A stretch of 64,000 nucleotides of DNA, from contig JAJUJM010000007.1 of NCBI GenBank assembly GCA_029265315.1, positions 1-64,000 of the forward strand, in the 5' to 3' direction. The notes below the pieces were generated by a model. It saw nothing but the letters and a program-made list of their open reading frames with translations. It did not search any database and was not told the DNA's origin. Shown piece after piece: positions 35,235 to 44,233 of the stretch. How positions within the stretch are numbered: the stretch's first letter is position 1; the number at the start of each line of letters is the position of its first letter. This DNA is from Actinomycetota bacterium (GTDB lineage Bacteria > Actinomycetota > Coriobacteriia > Anaerosomatales > PHET01). Position numbers and translations under genes: made by a program.

Positions 35235-35624
35235 ATGAACCCTTGGTACGCCGCCTTGGCCAAACCCGCTTGGACGCCGGCCCCAGCGGTCATCGGCGCG
35301 ATATGGACGGTGCTCTACCCCATCATCTTCGCCGCGTACGGGTACGCGGCCGCCAAAGCGCTCGGCGGCGCGATGCCCCGCACCGTGCTGCTGCCCATCG
35401 CCATCAACCTGGCCGCGAACTTCGCCTTCACGCCGATCCAGTTCGGCCTGAAGAGCCTGCCGCTCGCATCGCTCGACATACTCGTGGTGCTTCTCACGAT
35501 TCCTTGGTCGATGGCGCTGCTCTGGCCGTATTCCCGACTCGCCGCAGCGGCGTTGTCGCCCTACCTCGTGTGGGTCGGTATCGCCACGGTGTTGCAGCTG
35601 AGCATCACGTGGATGAATCGCTGA
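35235..35624 (+). CDS. TspO/MBR family membrane protein
   Basis: A 129-residue TspO protein with five hydrophobic helices. Family motifs are KPAWTPAPAVIGAIWTVLYP near the start and NLAANFAFTPIQFGLKSL in the middle, where the usual W-P-x-x-F is varied. TspO proteins bind porphyrins and respond to oxygen or light in bacteria. It is shorter than the usual 150-160 residues because it lacks N-terminal residues. It stands alone between the yedF-like gene (divergent) and selD (convergent). Confidence 0.85.
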   Translation: MNPWYAALAKPAWTPAPAVIGAIWTVLYPIIFAAYGYAAAKALGGAMPRTVLLPIAINLAANFAFTPIQFGLKSLPLASLDILVVLLTIPWSMALLWPYSRLAAAALSPYLVWVGIATVLQLSITWMNR

Positions 35625-35695
35625 GCCCCGGCTCCGATGAGTGATGTTTCGCTCGCCTTGGAATCGCGCACCCGTGGCGCCTGCGGCCCGGCTCG

Positions 35696-36742
35696 CTACC
35701 GTACCGTGATGACCCCGTGGCCTTCCCCGGTGAAGCGCCCGACCACCCAGCCTTTGACGCCCCGCGTCTCGAGTGCGGCGAGCACCTGATCACGCAGCGG
35801 CTCGGAAACGGCCATCATCAGGCCGCCGCTCGTCTGTGGGTCGCACAACACACGCATCAACACGTCGCGGTCGCGGTCACTGTGCCAGCGGACGAAATCG
35901 TTCGCCCAAGCCACGACCTCGGCGGTCCTGCCGGGCGCCACATTCCGCTCCGCCCAGTCGAGGGCGCCGTCGAACAGCGGTATCGCGTCGACACGGATCT
36001 CAGCGCCACACCCGCTGGCGGCAGCCATCTCATGCAGGTGGCCGAGCAGCCCGAAACCGGTCACGTCAGTCGCGGCGTGCACCCCCACCTCGACCATGGC
36101 CTCACTGGCTGCACGGTTGAGCTCAGCCATGGATTCGATCACCTGACGAGCATCGTCCTCACTGACGAGCTCGCGTTTGAGTGCGGTGCCCCACAACCCC
36201 GTTCCGAGCGGCTTGGTGAGCACGATCTCATCGCCGGGTAGCGCTCCCCTGTTGCGGATGACACGGTCAGGATGCACTGTGCCGAAGACCGACAGCCCGA
36301 ACTTCGGTTCCTTGTCGTCTATCGTGTGCCCGCCCACGACGACCGCACCCGCCTCAAGCACCTTCTCCGCACCGCCTCGCACGACCTCGCCCACCACGTC
36401 CGGCCCGAGCGAGCACGGGAACGCGAGCAGGTTCATCACGGCGAGGGGCCTGCCCCCCATGGCGTAGACGTCGGACAGCGCGTTGGCGGCCGTGATGCGC
36501 CCGAAGTCGTACGGGTCATCCACGATCGGAGTGAAGAAGTCGACCGTCAGCAGAGCAGCGGAATCATCCGACAGCCGGTAGACGGCCGCGTCATCGCTCG
36601 TCTCGAACCCGAGCATGAGCGCGTCGGAGAAACCCGGTGCGATCCCGTCGAGCACGGCCTGGAGGTCCGCCGGACCCCACTTGGCCGCTCAACCGGCTTT
36701 GCTCGAGAGGCTCGTGAGCCTCACACGCTGCTCCTCGGTCAC
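35696..36742 (-). CDS. selD: Selenophosphate synthase SelD, a selenoprotein (Sec18 at in-frame TGA)
   Basis: This enzyme makes selenophosphate from selenide and ATP. Read with one internal TGA (36689-36691) as selenocysteine, the protein has 348 residues, the normal length. The segment is SSKAG-Sec-AAKWGPADLQAVLDG, which matches the family region where Cys or Sec is catalytic and the Lys follows three residues later. The GTG start overlaps the upstream gene's stop (GTGA) and has GGAAGG before it. If the TGA is treated as a stop, the N-terminus is lost and the start falls at an internal codon after it. Other family motifs are DFFTPIVDDPYDFGRI, GGHTIDDKEPKFGLS and DVTGFGLLGHL. Confidence 0.93.
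36662..36691 (-). promoter_or_regulatory. Sec codon TGA with SECIS-like hairpin in selD
   Basis: The TGA occupies 36691-36689. Ten nt downstream a seven-pair stem (GGGGTCC with GGACCTC, one G-T pair) closes a 3-nt loop at 36662-36678. Bacterial SECIS elements have their upper stem-loop about 11 nt after the UGA, so position and size fit. The exact apical bases differ from E. coli fdhF. Confidence 0.72.
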
Positions 36743-38115
36743 TGCCCTTCCTTCCGGAAACGCACCGCCGGCACCTCGTCGTCGGCTGGGAAGTCATCGA
36801 GAGGCGGGCACAGAAGGTATCCCTGGCCGTGCGTGACCCCCAGGGCCCGCAGTCTCTCAAGCTCGCCCTGGGTCTCGATACCCTCGGCGACAAGTCGTGC
36901 GCCCAGCCTGTCAGCGAACATGACGAGCGACTCGATCAGCGAGGACCTGACCTCGTCCGTGTCACAGCCGCGGACGAGCGAGATGTCTATCTTGAGCCAC
37001 TCGGGGCGCACTTCGGCCAGACACTGGAGCGAACCGTACCCGGCGCCGGCGTCGTCGACAGCCACACGGAACCCCAGGGCTCGCACGAAGTCCAGCGTCG
37101 CCCGGAAGAGGCAGAAATCAGCGATCGCCGCACGCTCGGTGAGCTCCAGCACGACGCGATCAGGCGGCACCTTCGCCTCGGCGAGCATCTCAGAAGTGAC
37201 CGCGTCACGGAGCTGAGGGTCGCCCACCGCCTCCGGCTCCACGTTCAGGAACAGCAGCCGGTCTTCCGGCATCCTCGCCGCGGCCTCGAGCGCCTTCTTG
37301 CGGCATACGCGTTCGAGGCGCATCACGAAATCGGCGTCATAGGCCACCGTGAACAACTTGTCAGGCCGCTCGAACTCCGAGCCTTCCGGCCCCCGCGAGA
37401 GGGCCTCGTAGCCGACGATACGCATCGTGGCGAGCTCGAAGACGGGATGGACCAGCGTGCGGATCCGTTCGTGCGCGAGGATGTCGCGCAGTCCCGCGAC
37501 CCGCTCCACCGCATCCGCTGCCTCGCGCGTGTGGCTGTCCTCGAGAGCCATCTCAAGAGCGTCGTAGACCATGCGCTCCAACCGCAGGTTCTCATCGGCA
37601 CACACCGTGGCCGCTCCCACATAGCACCCGAACTTGGCGAACAGCGCAGGCTCTATACGCTCGGCCAGCTTCTCGCTCACGCGAGCTTCGACACGACGAG
37701 CGAGCATGACACGGGAGGAGGGGTCGATGCACGCCGTCGTCCGCGGCGGCGAGAGCACGATCACGAAAGCGTTGCCTGAGTTCATGAGCTCTGCGATCAC
37801 ATCGGCGTCGCGCAGTGTCTCGCCGGCGATCTCATCTAGCACGTCAGCGACATGTCGCATGACGTCGTCGAACGCCTGCCAACCGTAGATCTCCTCGATG
37901 CGCGAGTAGCGCACCACGTTCACCGCGAGGAGCGACACCTCGCCTCTCTCTTCGAGCAACGTCGCGATCCGTGGGAACAGGAGGGGCGTCGTGGGCAGCC
38001 CCGTCACGGGGTCGAACAACAGACGCTTGAGCTCAGGCTGGCGCTCAACAAGCTCCCCGAAGTCGAGCCACGACTCGAGGAGGAATCGTGAGCCGTGCAT
38101 GCCGATGTCGTCCAT
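36739..38115 (-). CDS. EAL-domain cyclic-di-GMP phosphodiesterase with degenerate GGDEF domain
   Basis: A 458-residue cytoplasmic signalling protein. Residues 30-190 are a GGDEF-like domain in which the catalytic motif reads NSGNAF, so it cannot make cyclic-di-GMP. Residues 205-445 are an EAL domain with intact motifs: YEALSRG, ELTERAAI, DDAGAGYGSL, LKIDISLV and AEGIET. Phosphodiesterase activity is therefore expected, with the degenerate half perhaps regulatory. The stop overlaps the selD start (GTGA), an unexpected pairing of c-di-GMP turnover and selenium metabolism. Confidence 0.9.
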   Translation of the reverse strand: MDDIGMHGSRFLLESWLDFGELVERQPELKRLLFDPVTGLPTTPLLFPRIATLLEERGEVSLLAVNVVRYSRIEEIYGWQAFDDVMRHVADVLDEIAGETLRDADVIAELMNSGNAFVIVLSPPRTTACIDPSSRVMLARRVEARVSEKLAERIEPALFAKFGCYVGAATVCADENLRLERMVYDALEMALEDSHTREAADAVERVAGLRDILAHERIRTLVHPVFELATMRIVGYEALSRGPEGSEFERPDKLFTVAYDADFVMRLERVCRKKALEAAARMPEDRLLFLNVEPEAVGDPQLRDAVTSEMLAEAKVPPDRVVLELTERAAIADFCLFRATLDFVRALGFRVAVDDAGAGYGSLQCLAEVRPEWLKIDISLVRGCDTDEVRSSLIESLVMFADRLGARLVAEGIETQGELERLRALGVTHGQGYLLCPPLDDFPADDEVPAVRFRKEGQ

Positions 38116-38192
38116 CTGACGAGCTCCCCTCGTATCCGGTCACTACGAAAGGATAACCCCACTCACCACTCCGCAGTCGCGAAGCGGTCCGA

Positions 38193-40199
38193 TCACGCGT
38201 AGGTGACCCGCAGCGCCGTGGCTCCGTTGGCCTCTAGAGGGACGGTGAACGCCTTGCCCCCGACAGCGACCGGCGCACCACCTCGGACATCAGCGATCGA
38301 CGCGACCCGTCGGTCGCATTCGAGGTCGGCATCGACCTTCTCGGGCGCGTGGTTCAGCAGAACCAGCACGTCATCCGCCTCACCTTGGAACAAAGCAACC
38401 TCCACCTCGGGCGCCCTGCACAGCACCGGCGCCCCACACCCGGCACCCCGCGCCACGGCTCCGTAGACCTCACGAGCGAGGTGTGACACCGGACGCGGGG
38501 TCGCCCACGGGTCGCCCTGGGCGATCGCCCGCTCAAGCGGCACCGCCACGAACACCGCACGTCCTTGTCCCACCTGGTTCACAGTCAAGAGCGGACTGCC
38601 CTTCGCGTCTGTCGCCACGATCGTCGCAGTCCCTCCGGACAGCAGCGCATGGTTGGGCACATCGAACCGTGCGTCGAAACTCTCCAGTGCGCCAAGGATG
38701 TCAGCCTGCGCCACACGGCACGACAGTCGTGATCTGGGGCCTGCGTCGCCGAGGAACTCCACTCCGAACAGGTCGCGCGTGGCCGCGGGCGCATCGCCGC
38801 CACCGTAGCTCATCAGCAGCGTCCCTCCGCCTTGCACGAATGCCCCCAAGCGCTCCCATGTCTCGTCACGAAGCTTGAACGCACTCGGCACGACGAGCAC
38901 CAGGTACTCGCCGAAGTCGTCATCCTCCCTGACCACCGTGACCGGCACGTGCGCCTGTTTTGCGATGATGAACGCTTGCAGGCACGCACGCGGGTCGTAG
39001 AGGCCCGCGAGCGATGGCAGCGGGTCGAACCGCTCACTCGGCACCACCACCGCCGTACGCTCGGCGATGAGCGCATGGGACTTCAGGTCGATTCGCGCGA
39101 CGGTCCGAACGAACCTGGCGATCTCGGAGAAGACCGGTTTGGGCAGGCCCTCGGAATCGGCCACTCCCACCAGTGTCTCGAACGGGTCGAGGAAGTAGGG
39201 CTCCCGGCGTTCCGTGTCCATGTCCCGGTAACGCCGCAGCATCACACCGGCGGCGCGGTTCATGAGCCCGGACCACAGGACGTTGCGCACGTACGCCGCC
39301 TCTTCTGCGGCCGAGTGGTCAAGCGCCAGCACGCCGACCTCGTCAAGCAGGACCGGACGGCCGCGGTGCGCGTTGCGCAGCAGGAACGCATCAAGGTAGG
39401 TCGAGGGACCGCTCGTGAGAGGGCCTTCGGCCGCATAGGCGCGATACGCTGCGGTCAGGTGCGAGACAGCGAACTCGTTGGCGGCGAGCACATCAGTGGC
39501 GTCGACTCCCGTGGCGCGATACAGCGTCTCGGCGTCGGCGCCCAGGCCTATCGGACGCTTCGGGTCGATCTCGCGAATCGCCTCGCGCAAAGCGTTGACC
39601 CACGCTTCCAGCGCTTCCGCGGACTCGAATCCCGACAGGAAGGCCTCGTTGCCAAGCTGCCACGCGAACACCCCGCTGTCCGACCGCAGATGAGAGACGA
39701 CCTTCTGGGCCAACGCCACCTCGCGCTGAAGCAGGTAGGAATCGGTGCGCGGGTCGCGCTTCTTGCCCCATCCGACATCGGTCAGGTCAGCGTGTCGATC
39801 GTCCGCGAACAGACACACCACCGTCTGCATCTTCTTCGCGCGAGCGTCCGCGACGAGGGAGGCGAGCTTGGCGAGCGCCTCTTCGGAGTACTGCCCCACC
39901 TGGGGCTCGAGCACGCGCCAGCTCACGAAGATCCGCACGAGCGCACACCGCGCCTCAGCGAGTGCCGCAAGGTCTTCGGACAAGTCGCGCTCGTACCAGT
40001 CGTCGGGGCCCTGCGTCTCGGTGTCGAGCGGATACAGCGACACGCCCACCGGGAACAGCGGGTTGCGTTGCAGGGCCTTCGCAGGAGCCGTGGCGGCGGC
40101 CGCCTCGGCGGTGGCCCGTCGAGGCACGGAAGCCGGTGTGGCCTGCTCGCGTTCTATGCGTTGACGCGGCTGACGGGGGCCGCTCTTGCGAGTCGGCAT
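38193..40199 (-). CDS. Clan GH-A-like glycoside hydrolase with GH42-type second domain
   Basis: A 668-residue protein. After a basic N-terminus (first 25 residues, no signal peptide), residues 45-380 look like a (beta/alpha)8 barrel of clan GH-A. The acid/base Glu is probably in AWQLGNEAFLSG and the nucleophile in VLLDEVGVL. A second domain (about 410-570; LVLVVPSAFKLRDETWERLGAFVQGGG) resembles the trimerisation domain of GH42 beta-galactosidases. The C-terminal 90 residues are a beta domain. Substrate is unknown; cytoplasmic location suggests small oligosaccharides. It lies 7 nt from the TPR gene. Confidence 0.75.
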   Translation of the reverse strand: MPTRKSGPRQPRQRIEREQATPASVPRRATAEAAAATAPAKALQRNPLFPVGVSLYPLDTETQGPDDWYERDLSEDLAALAEARCALVRIFVSWRVLEPQVGQYSEEALAKLASLVADARAKKMQTVVCLFADDRHADLTDVGWGKKRDPRTDSYLLQREVALAQKVVSHLRSDSGVFAWQLGNEAFLSGFESAEALEAWVNALREAIREIDPKRPIGLGADAETLYRATGVDATDVLAANEFAVSHLTAAYRAYAAEGPLTSGPSTYLDAFLLRNAHRGRPVLLDEVGVLALDHSAAEEAAYVRNVLWSGLMNRAAGVMLRRYRDMDTERREPYFLDPFETLVGVADSEGLPKPVFSEIARFVRTVARIDLKSHALIAERTAVVVPSERFDPLPSLAGLYDPRACLQAFIIAKQAHVPVTVVREDDDFGEYLVLVVPSAFKLRDETWERLGAFVQGGGTLLMSYGGGDAPAATRDLFGVEFLGDAGPRSRLSCRVAQADILGALESFDARFDVPNHALLSGGTATIVATDAKGSPLLTVNQVGQGRAVFVAVPLERAIAQGDPWATPRPVSHLAREVYGAVARGAGCGAPVLCRAPEVEVALFQGEADDVLVLLNHAPEKVDADLECDRRVASIADVRGGAPVAVGGKAFTVPLEANGATALRVTYA

Positions 40200-40206
40200 G
40201 TACGGG

Positions 40207-41370
40207 TCACTCCCTCGCTTCCGCGTAGACGTCGTACAACTGCCAGAACAACCCTTGCCGCCGCGTGTCATGGTACGCGGCGCGCCGGATCTCATGGTGC
40301 GCCAAGGCGTATTCGCCCTCCGTGAGCAGAACCGCAGCAAGCCCGAATCGCGCCCTCACGAACGTCGGATCGAGCTCCACCGCTCGCAGGTACGCCTGCT
40401 TGGCCTGGCCGTAGCGCTGCAGACCGAGCAGGGACTCGGCCAGCAGCACGTGCGGCATCGGCTGGTTCGGGACGGCCTTGGCCAGCGCGCCGAACACCCT
40501 GGCCGCGTTGCGGTTCAGGCCCGGACGCTTCGCGAAGGCCGCACCGAGCACGTAGACGGCCGTCGGGGTCTTCGTGGACACGGCGAGCGCCCTCAGGGCC
40601 ACTGCCATGGCCTCGTTGACCGCCTCCTGCTTGAGGTACAGGTACCCCGCTAGAGCGAGCGCCTCCGGATCGTCGGGATTGTCGTCCAGTATGAGCCGGA
40701 TCAGGTCGACCGCACTGAAGAAGTCCTCCTCGAATGCCAGGGCGAACGCCGCGGCGAGACGACTGTCCCGGTCCGGCGGCACGTCGATGGGGTCGGGCGC
40801 CGGCGTGCCGTCGTCGTAGACGCCCGCGAGCGCGAAGAAGAAATCGTCTTGACTCGGGTCGAGCTCACCCGCCTTGCGAAAACCCGGCAGAGCGGTGGCC
40901 ATGCCCTCCTTCTTGAGGGCGGCCACGGCCAGGTTGTACATCGCCCGGGCCTCGTGCGCGTCGAGCTCGAGGGCCTTCTTCCACGCCTCGATGGCCTCCT
41001 CCTCGAAGGCGGCCGCCGCGAACGCCTCTCCGAGCTGCACGTGCGCGGTGACGAGGTCCGGCACGACCTCGGCGAGTTCGTGCCACACCAGTATCGACTG
41101 GTCCCACATGCCTCCACGCCGGTCGTACGCGAGTCCGAGCGAGAGGTAGGCCGGCGCGCAGTCGGCATCGAGCTCGATGGCGCGGCTCGCAGCCGCGATC
41201 GCTTCGTCGTAGAAGTCGCCGGCGAGGAACAGGTCCGACAGCAGCGTGTGCACAAGCGGATCGCCTTCATCGAGGCGAAGCGCTTCGTAACACGCCTCGA
41301 CCGCGGGAGCCACGTGCCCCTGGCGGGCAAGGCCCTCGGCCAGAAGGACCTGACGTCCGCGCGGACTCAT
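40207..41370 (-). CDS. TPR-repeat protein
   Basis: A 387-residue soluble protein made largely of tetratricopeptide repeats. Clear repeat units include AVEACYEALRLDEGDPL, AIAAASRAIELDADCAPAYL and AIEAWKKALELDAHEARAM in the N-terminal half, and QAKQAYLRAVELDPTFVRA near the end. It probably serves as a scaffold. The ATG overlaps the stop of the B12-binding gene (ATGA), and it precedes the glycosidase, so all three are co-transcribed. Confidence 0.85.
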   Translation of the reverse strand: MSPRGRQVLLAEGLARQGHVAPAVEACYEALRLDEGDPLVHTLLSDLFLAGDFYDEAIAAASRAIELDADCAPAYLSLGLAYDRRGGMWDQSILVWHELAEVVPDLVTAHVQLGEAFAAAAFEEEAIEAWKKALELDAHEARAMYNLAVAALKKEGMATALPGFRKAGELDPSQDDFFFALAGVYDDGTPAPDPIDVPPDRDSRLAAAFALAFEEDFFSAVDLIRLILDDNPDDPEALALAGYLYLKQEAVNEAMAVALRALAVSTKTPTAVYVLGAAFAKRPGLNRNAARVFGALAKAVPNQPMPHVLLAESLLGLQRYGQAKQAYLRAVELDPTFVRARFGLAAVLLTEGEYALAHHEIRRAAYHDTRRQGLFWQLYDVYAEARE

Positions 41371-42026
41371 CGGGCCGCCCCCGGCACCGCGGCGCCCGTG
41401 ACCTTGGCCACGAGCTTGAGCGCGCTCTCCGCGCCACGGACCACGCCGTTGGCGCCCACGCGCTTGGCAAGCGACACGTCAGCGGCGAAAGGACCACCGG
41501 ACACGAACAGGACCAGGTCGTCTCGACCTCCGGCGGCAAACATCTCCCGCACTCTGGACACCGACAGCGCGGTGGAGTTCATCTGCGCGAACACGATGAC
41601 GATACGCGCACCGGTCTCCTCCGCACGCTCGAGGAACTCCGCCGGCCGCACGTCTTCACCCAGATCGATCGCCCGATGGCCGGCCTCTTTGAGCGCGGCC
41701 GCGGTGATGTCCTTGTCGATCGAGTGGAGGTCGCGGTGCATGGTGCCGAGCAGTATGGTGACCCCGGTGTCCTGCGCGGTGGTCGGTGGCGTCACGAAGC
41801 TCGTGATCTGCTCGGCCACCACGGCGGCCTGCGTGAAACCGTACTCGTCTATCGCGCCGCTCGCCCACGCACCGCCCAGAAGCGACATGGCGGGCGCGAA
41901 CAGTTGGTCGAACAGCTTGGCCTGCGCGACACCGGACTGTTTGACCCGTTCGATGACCGAGATAGCGGCGGCAGGGTCCTGATTCACGAAGGCCTGATAC
42001 AGGCTCGCGGCAGCGTCATCAGCCAT
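41367..42026 (-). CDS. Cobalamin-binding corrinoid protein-like domain
   Basis: A 219-residue protein. A helical N-terminal cap (1-85) of the methionine-synthase/corrinoid protein type is followed by a B12-binding Rossmann domain. The ligand-type segment is HRDLHSIDKDITAAALKEAGH, equivalent to the DxHxxG motif with Asp in place of Gly, so His-on binding is plausible. VFVSGGPFAADVSLAKRVGANG is the last part of the domain. No methyltransferase is adjacent, so a sensory role, or a scaffold role with the TPR protein, is equally possible. ATG chosen; AGGGAGG lies 10 nt before it. Confidence 0.85.
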   Translation of the reverse strand: MADDAAASLYQAFVNQDPAAAISVIERVKQSGVAQAKLFDQLFAPAMSLLGGAWASGAIDEYGFTQAAVVAEQITSFVTPPTTAQDTGVTILLGTMHRDLHSIDKDITAAALKEAGHRAIDLGEDVRPAEFLERAEETGARIVIVFAQMNSTALSVSRVREMFAAGGRDDLVLFVSGGPFAADVSLAKRVGANGVVRGAESALKLVAKVTGAAVPGAAR

Positions 42027-42154
42027 GAGTACCAAGCCTCCCTTCCTCCATCAGCCCGGCCGCACGTCCATCCGTCAGGCCCGAATCGTCGCCCCATCCT
42101 CTGGCAGTATCCCACCGTGCGCACTCGGCATGTGCCCGCGACACAGGAAGTCCG

Positions 42155-42242
42155 TGGTGGCGGCGGTGGGATTCGAACCCACGAGCCCGGAAGGGCCAGC
42201 GGATTTTAAGTCCGCCTCCTGTGCCAGTTCGGATACGCCGCC
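42155..42242 (-). tRNA. tRNA-Leu (anticodon TAA)
   Basis: An 88-nt tRNA with a 7-bp acceptor stem (GGCGGCG with CGCCGCC), encoded CCA, a long variable arm and the T-loop GTTCGAATC. The anticodon loop CTTAAAA gives TAA. Its first base directly follows the stop codon of the upstream ppx gene. Confidence 0.95.
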
Positions 42243-43190
42243 TCACTGACCCGATTCCTGCAGGTCGCGATAGGTGCTCAACAGTATCCCATAGAGGATG
42301 TCGTGCTCGCTCACCTCGAAGTGGTCCAGACCGGACAGGGCGAGCACCGTCTCCAGGATGAGCGTGCCCGCCACGATGACCCCTGCTCTTTCGGGATGCA
42401 ACCCCGGGATGAGTCGACGCTCTTCGAGGTCCACGCCGGCGAATCGCTCGAGCAACTCCGCGACATCAGAACCGGTGACCTCAGAGGAGTGAACCGCTTC
42501 CGAATCGTACGTCGTCATCCCCGCCAAGACCGCGGCGAGTGTGGTCGCCGTTCCGGCCAGCGCGATCATCGACTGGGGCCGTACTGGCGAGCGGTCGAAG
42601 AACCCGCGGAACTCGGCGGCGGCCCACCGTCGCGCTTCGTCCAGCTCAATCGTCGTGGGCGGGTCCGAATGGAAGAACCGCTCAGTCATGCGACGCGAGC
42701 CCACATCGACCGACCGAACGGCCTCGATGCGTGGCCCCGCATCACCCGCCGCACCGAGTATGAGTTCGGTCGACCCGCCGCCACAGTCCACGACCAGAAG
42801 CCCTTCGCCTTGACGCCCCCACACGGCGCCGGAGAATGAGAGCTCGGCCTCTGTCTGCCCTTCGATGACGCTGACTTCGACACCGCGGTCAGCGAGCATG
42901 CGGATGAACTCGGGCCCGTTGTCCGCGTCACGGCTCGCGCTCGTCGCCACCGCGTTGCAGTGACGCACACCGAGCGCCTGCAGACGTTCCGCATACCCAG
43001 CTACGACGTCCGCGACCCTTGTCATCCCTTCGGACGAGAGACGTCCCGTGTGTGCCAAGCCTGAACCCAAGTGCGTGATATCGGTCGATCGTTCGATCTC
43101 TTCGATGCCGTCCGGTCCCACGTCAGCGATCAGCAGACGTGTCGTCACCGTACCGATGTCGATTGCGGCGATGCGCACGGTCCCGCTCAT
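42243..43190 (-). CDS. ppx: Ppx/GppA phosphatase
   Basis: A 315-residue member of the exopolyphosphatase / pppGpp phosphatase family. The ASKHA nucleotide-binding fold is visible: AAIDIGTVTTRLLIADV at the start, NAVATSASRDADNG, VVDCGGGSTELIL in the middle and ALAGTATTLAAV late. It hydrolyses polyphosphate or pppGpp. It is shorter than E. coli Ppx (about 513), as in many actinobacteria. The ATG overlaps the DUF501 stop (ATGA), and the stop codon abuts tRNA-Leu. Confidence 0.93.
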   Translation of the reverse strand: MSGTVRIAAIDIGTVTTRLLIADVGPDGIEEIERSTDITHLGSGLAHTGRLSSEGMTRVADVVAGYAERLQALGVRHCNAVATSASRDADNGPEFIRMLADRGVEVSVIEGQTEAELSFSGAVWGRQGEGLLVVDCGGGSTELILGAAGDAGPRIEAVRSVDVGSRRMTERFFHSDPPTTIELDEARRWAAAEFRGFFDRSPVRPQSMIALAGTATTLAAVLAGMTTYDSEAVHSSEVTGSDVAELLERFAGVDLEERRLIPGLHPERAGVIVAGTLILETVLALSGLDHFEVSEHDILYGILLSTYRDLQESGQ

Positions 43191-43693
43191 GGGTGCACCC
43201 CCTGCTCGAACGCACGTGAGCACCGGTCGCGACCACATGTCTCCGTCGCTTTCGCGACGATCTCTTCGCCGATGGGATCGGCGACTCCCGCAAGGAACAG
43301 GGCCACGTGCGCATGCAGACACTTCACATTGCCGGGCACACGCTGGCCGGCGATGCCGTCACCCGCGCACGCGTCCGAGCCACCACCCTCCTGCGCCCGC
43401 TTCACCACGAGCGCCTTCTCCGCGCGCGCGAGGCGGGCGGCGAGCACGGGTTCGGAAGCGATGCGCGCGTTCCACGCACCCAACTCCCCGGATGATTCGG
43501 CGCCTGAAGCCGCCTGCGACAGATGTGGGCAAGTGAGCCATGCCCACGTGGGAAACCGTGTGCCGTCATCAAGCAGTGAGGGCGAGACGATCACGCTGGG
43601 ATGCCCGAACGGACAGCGACGCGCGACACGCCAGGGCGTTCTGGGCCGGCGCCCCGTCTGCCACTCGATCACGGCCTCGACAGCATCGCGCAC
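43187..43693 (-). CDS. DUF501 protein
   Basis: A 168-residue protein of the DUF501 family, widely found in Actinobacteria beside ppx and divIC. The family motifs are RRCPFGHPSVIVSPSLLDDGTRFPTWAWLTCPHL and NVKCLHAHVALFLAGVADPIGEEI. Several cysteines and His residues suggest metal binding. Function is unknown. The GTG start follows GAGGTGA, and the gene lies 6 nt after the divIC stop. Confidence 0.93.
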   Translation of the reverse strand: MRDAVEAVIEWQTGRRPRTPWRVARRCPFGHPSVIVSPSLLDDGTRFPTWAWLTCPHLSQAASGAESSGELGAWNARIASEPVLAARLARAEKALVVKRAQEGGGSDACAGDGIAGQRVPGNVKCLHAHVALFLAGVADPIGEEIVAKATETCGRDRCSRAFEQGVHP

Positions 43694-43699
43694 CCGCGC

Positions 43700-44233
43700 T
43701 CACCTCACGCCGAACACGAGGTCGAGCACGCCGGTCCATGGTCCGACCGGGTCTGCGGGCATATGGTCGGAATCAACCTCAGGTACCGCACACGTCGCGG
43801 TCGAAAGCGTCGAGCCATCATCGCTGCGGACCACCACGACGTGTTCCCCGCGCTTCACCAGGCCCAGCTGGGTCCGTGCGTAGTCCTCGACCCCTTCCGG
43901 CGTCTGCAACCGCGCGACCTCGGTGCTGAGACGTCGATTGCGGGCCTTGAGAGCTTGCAGCTCGGCCGTGAGGCGAGCGCGCTCACGCACCTCCCGGTAT
44001 TGAACTCGGGCCACTGGATAGTAGGCGGCGATGAAGGCGACGAGGATGATCAGGACCGATAACGGCACCGCCCACCAGCGAGCGGCCGAGGGGGCATCAC
44101 AGGAGTCGGGATCCACAGAAGCCCGACCGTTGCGGGCCGGACGCGATGGTACGAACGGACGTCCGCGGGCGACCTTGGTGGTCGTGCGCCGCGATATCGC
44201 TGCAGCCCCGTTCTGCGTGTTTCTCGGTGCCAT
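43700..44233 (-). CDS. Septum formation initiator DivIC/FtsB
   Basis: A 177-residue bitopic membrane protein of the cell division complex. A basic, disordered N-terminus (1-52) is followed by one membrane helix (VPLSVLIILVAFIAAYYPV) and a coiled coil (REVRERARLTAELQALKARNRRLSTEVARL) carrying the FtsB/DivIC signature before YARTQLGLVKRGE. It sits with eno, DUF501 and ppx in the usual actinobacterial order, although pyk and a methyltransferase are inserted between it and eno here. Confidence 0.92.
   Translation of the reverse strand: MAPRNTQNGAAAISRRTTTKVARGRPFVPSRPARNGRASVDPDSCDAPSAARWWAVPLSVLIILVAFIAAYYPVARVQYREVRERARLTAELQALKARNRRLSTEVARLQTPEGVEDYARTQLGLVKRGEHVVVVRSDDGSTLSTATCAVPEVDSDHMPADPVGPWTGVLDLVFGVR

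Noticed and set aside
35696-36655. selD starting at an internal codon after the TGA
   Set aside because: This start removes the catalytic segment and leaves a 30-codon coding-quality stretch unexplained; the Sec reading restores normal length and translational coupling.
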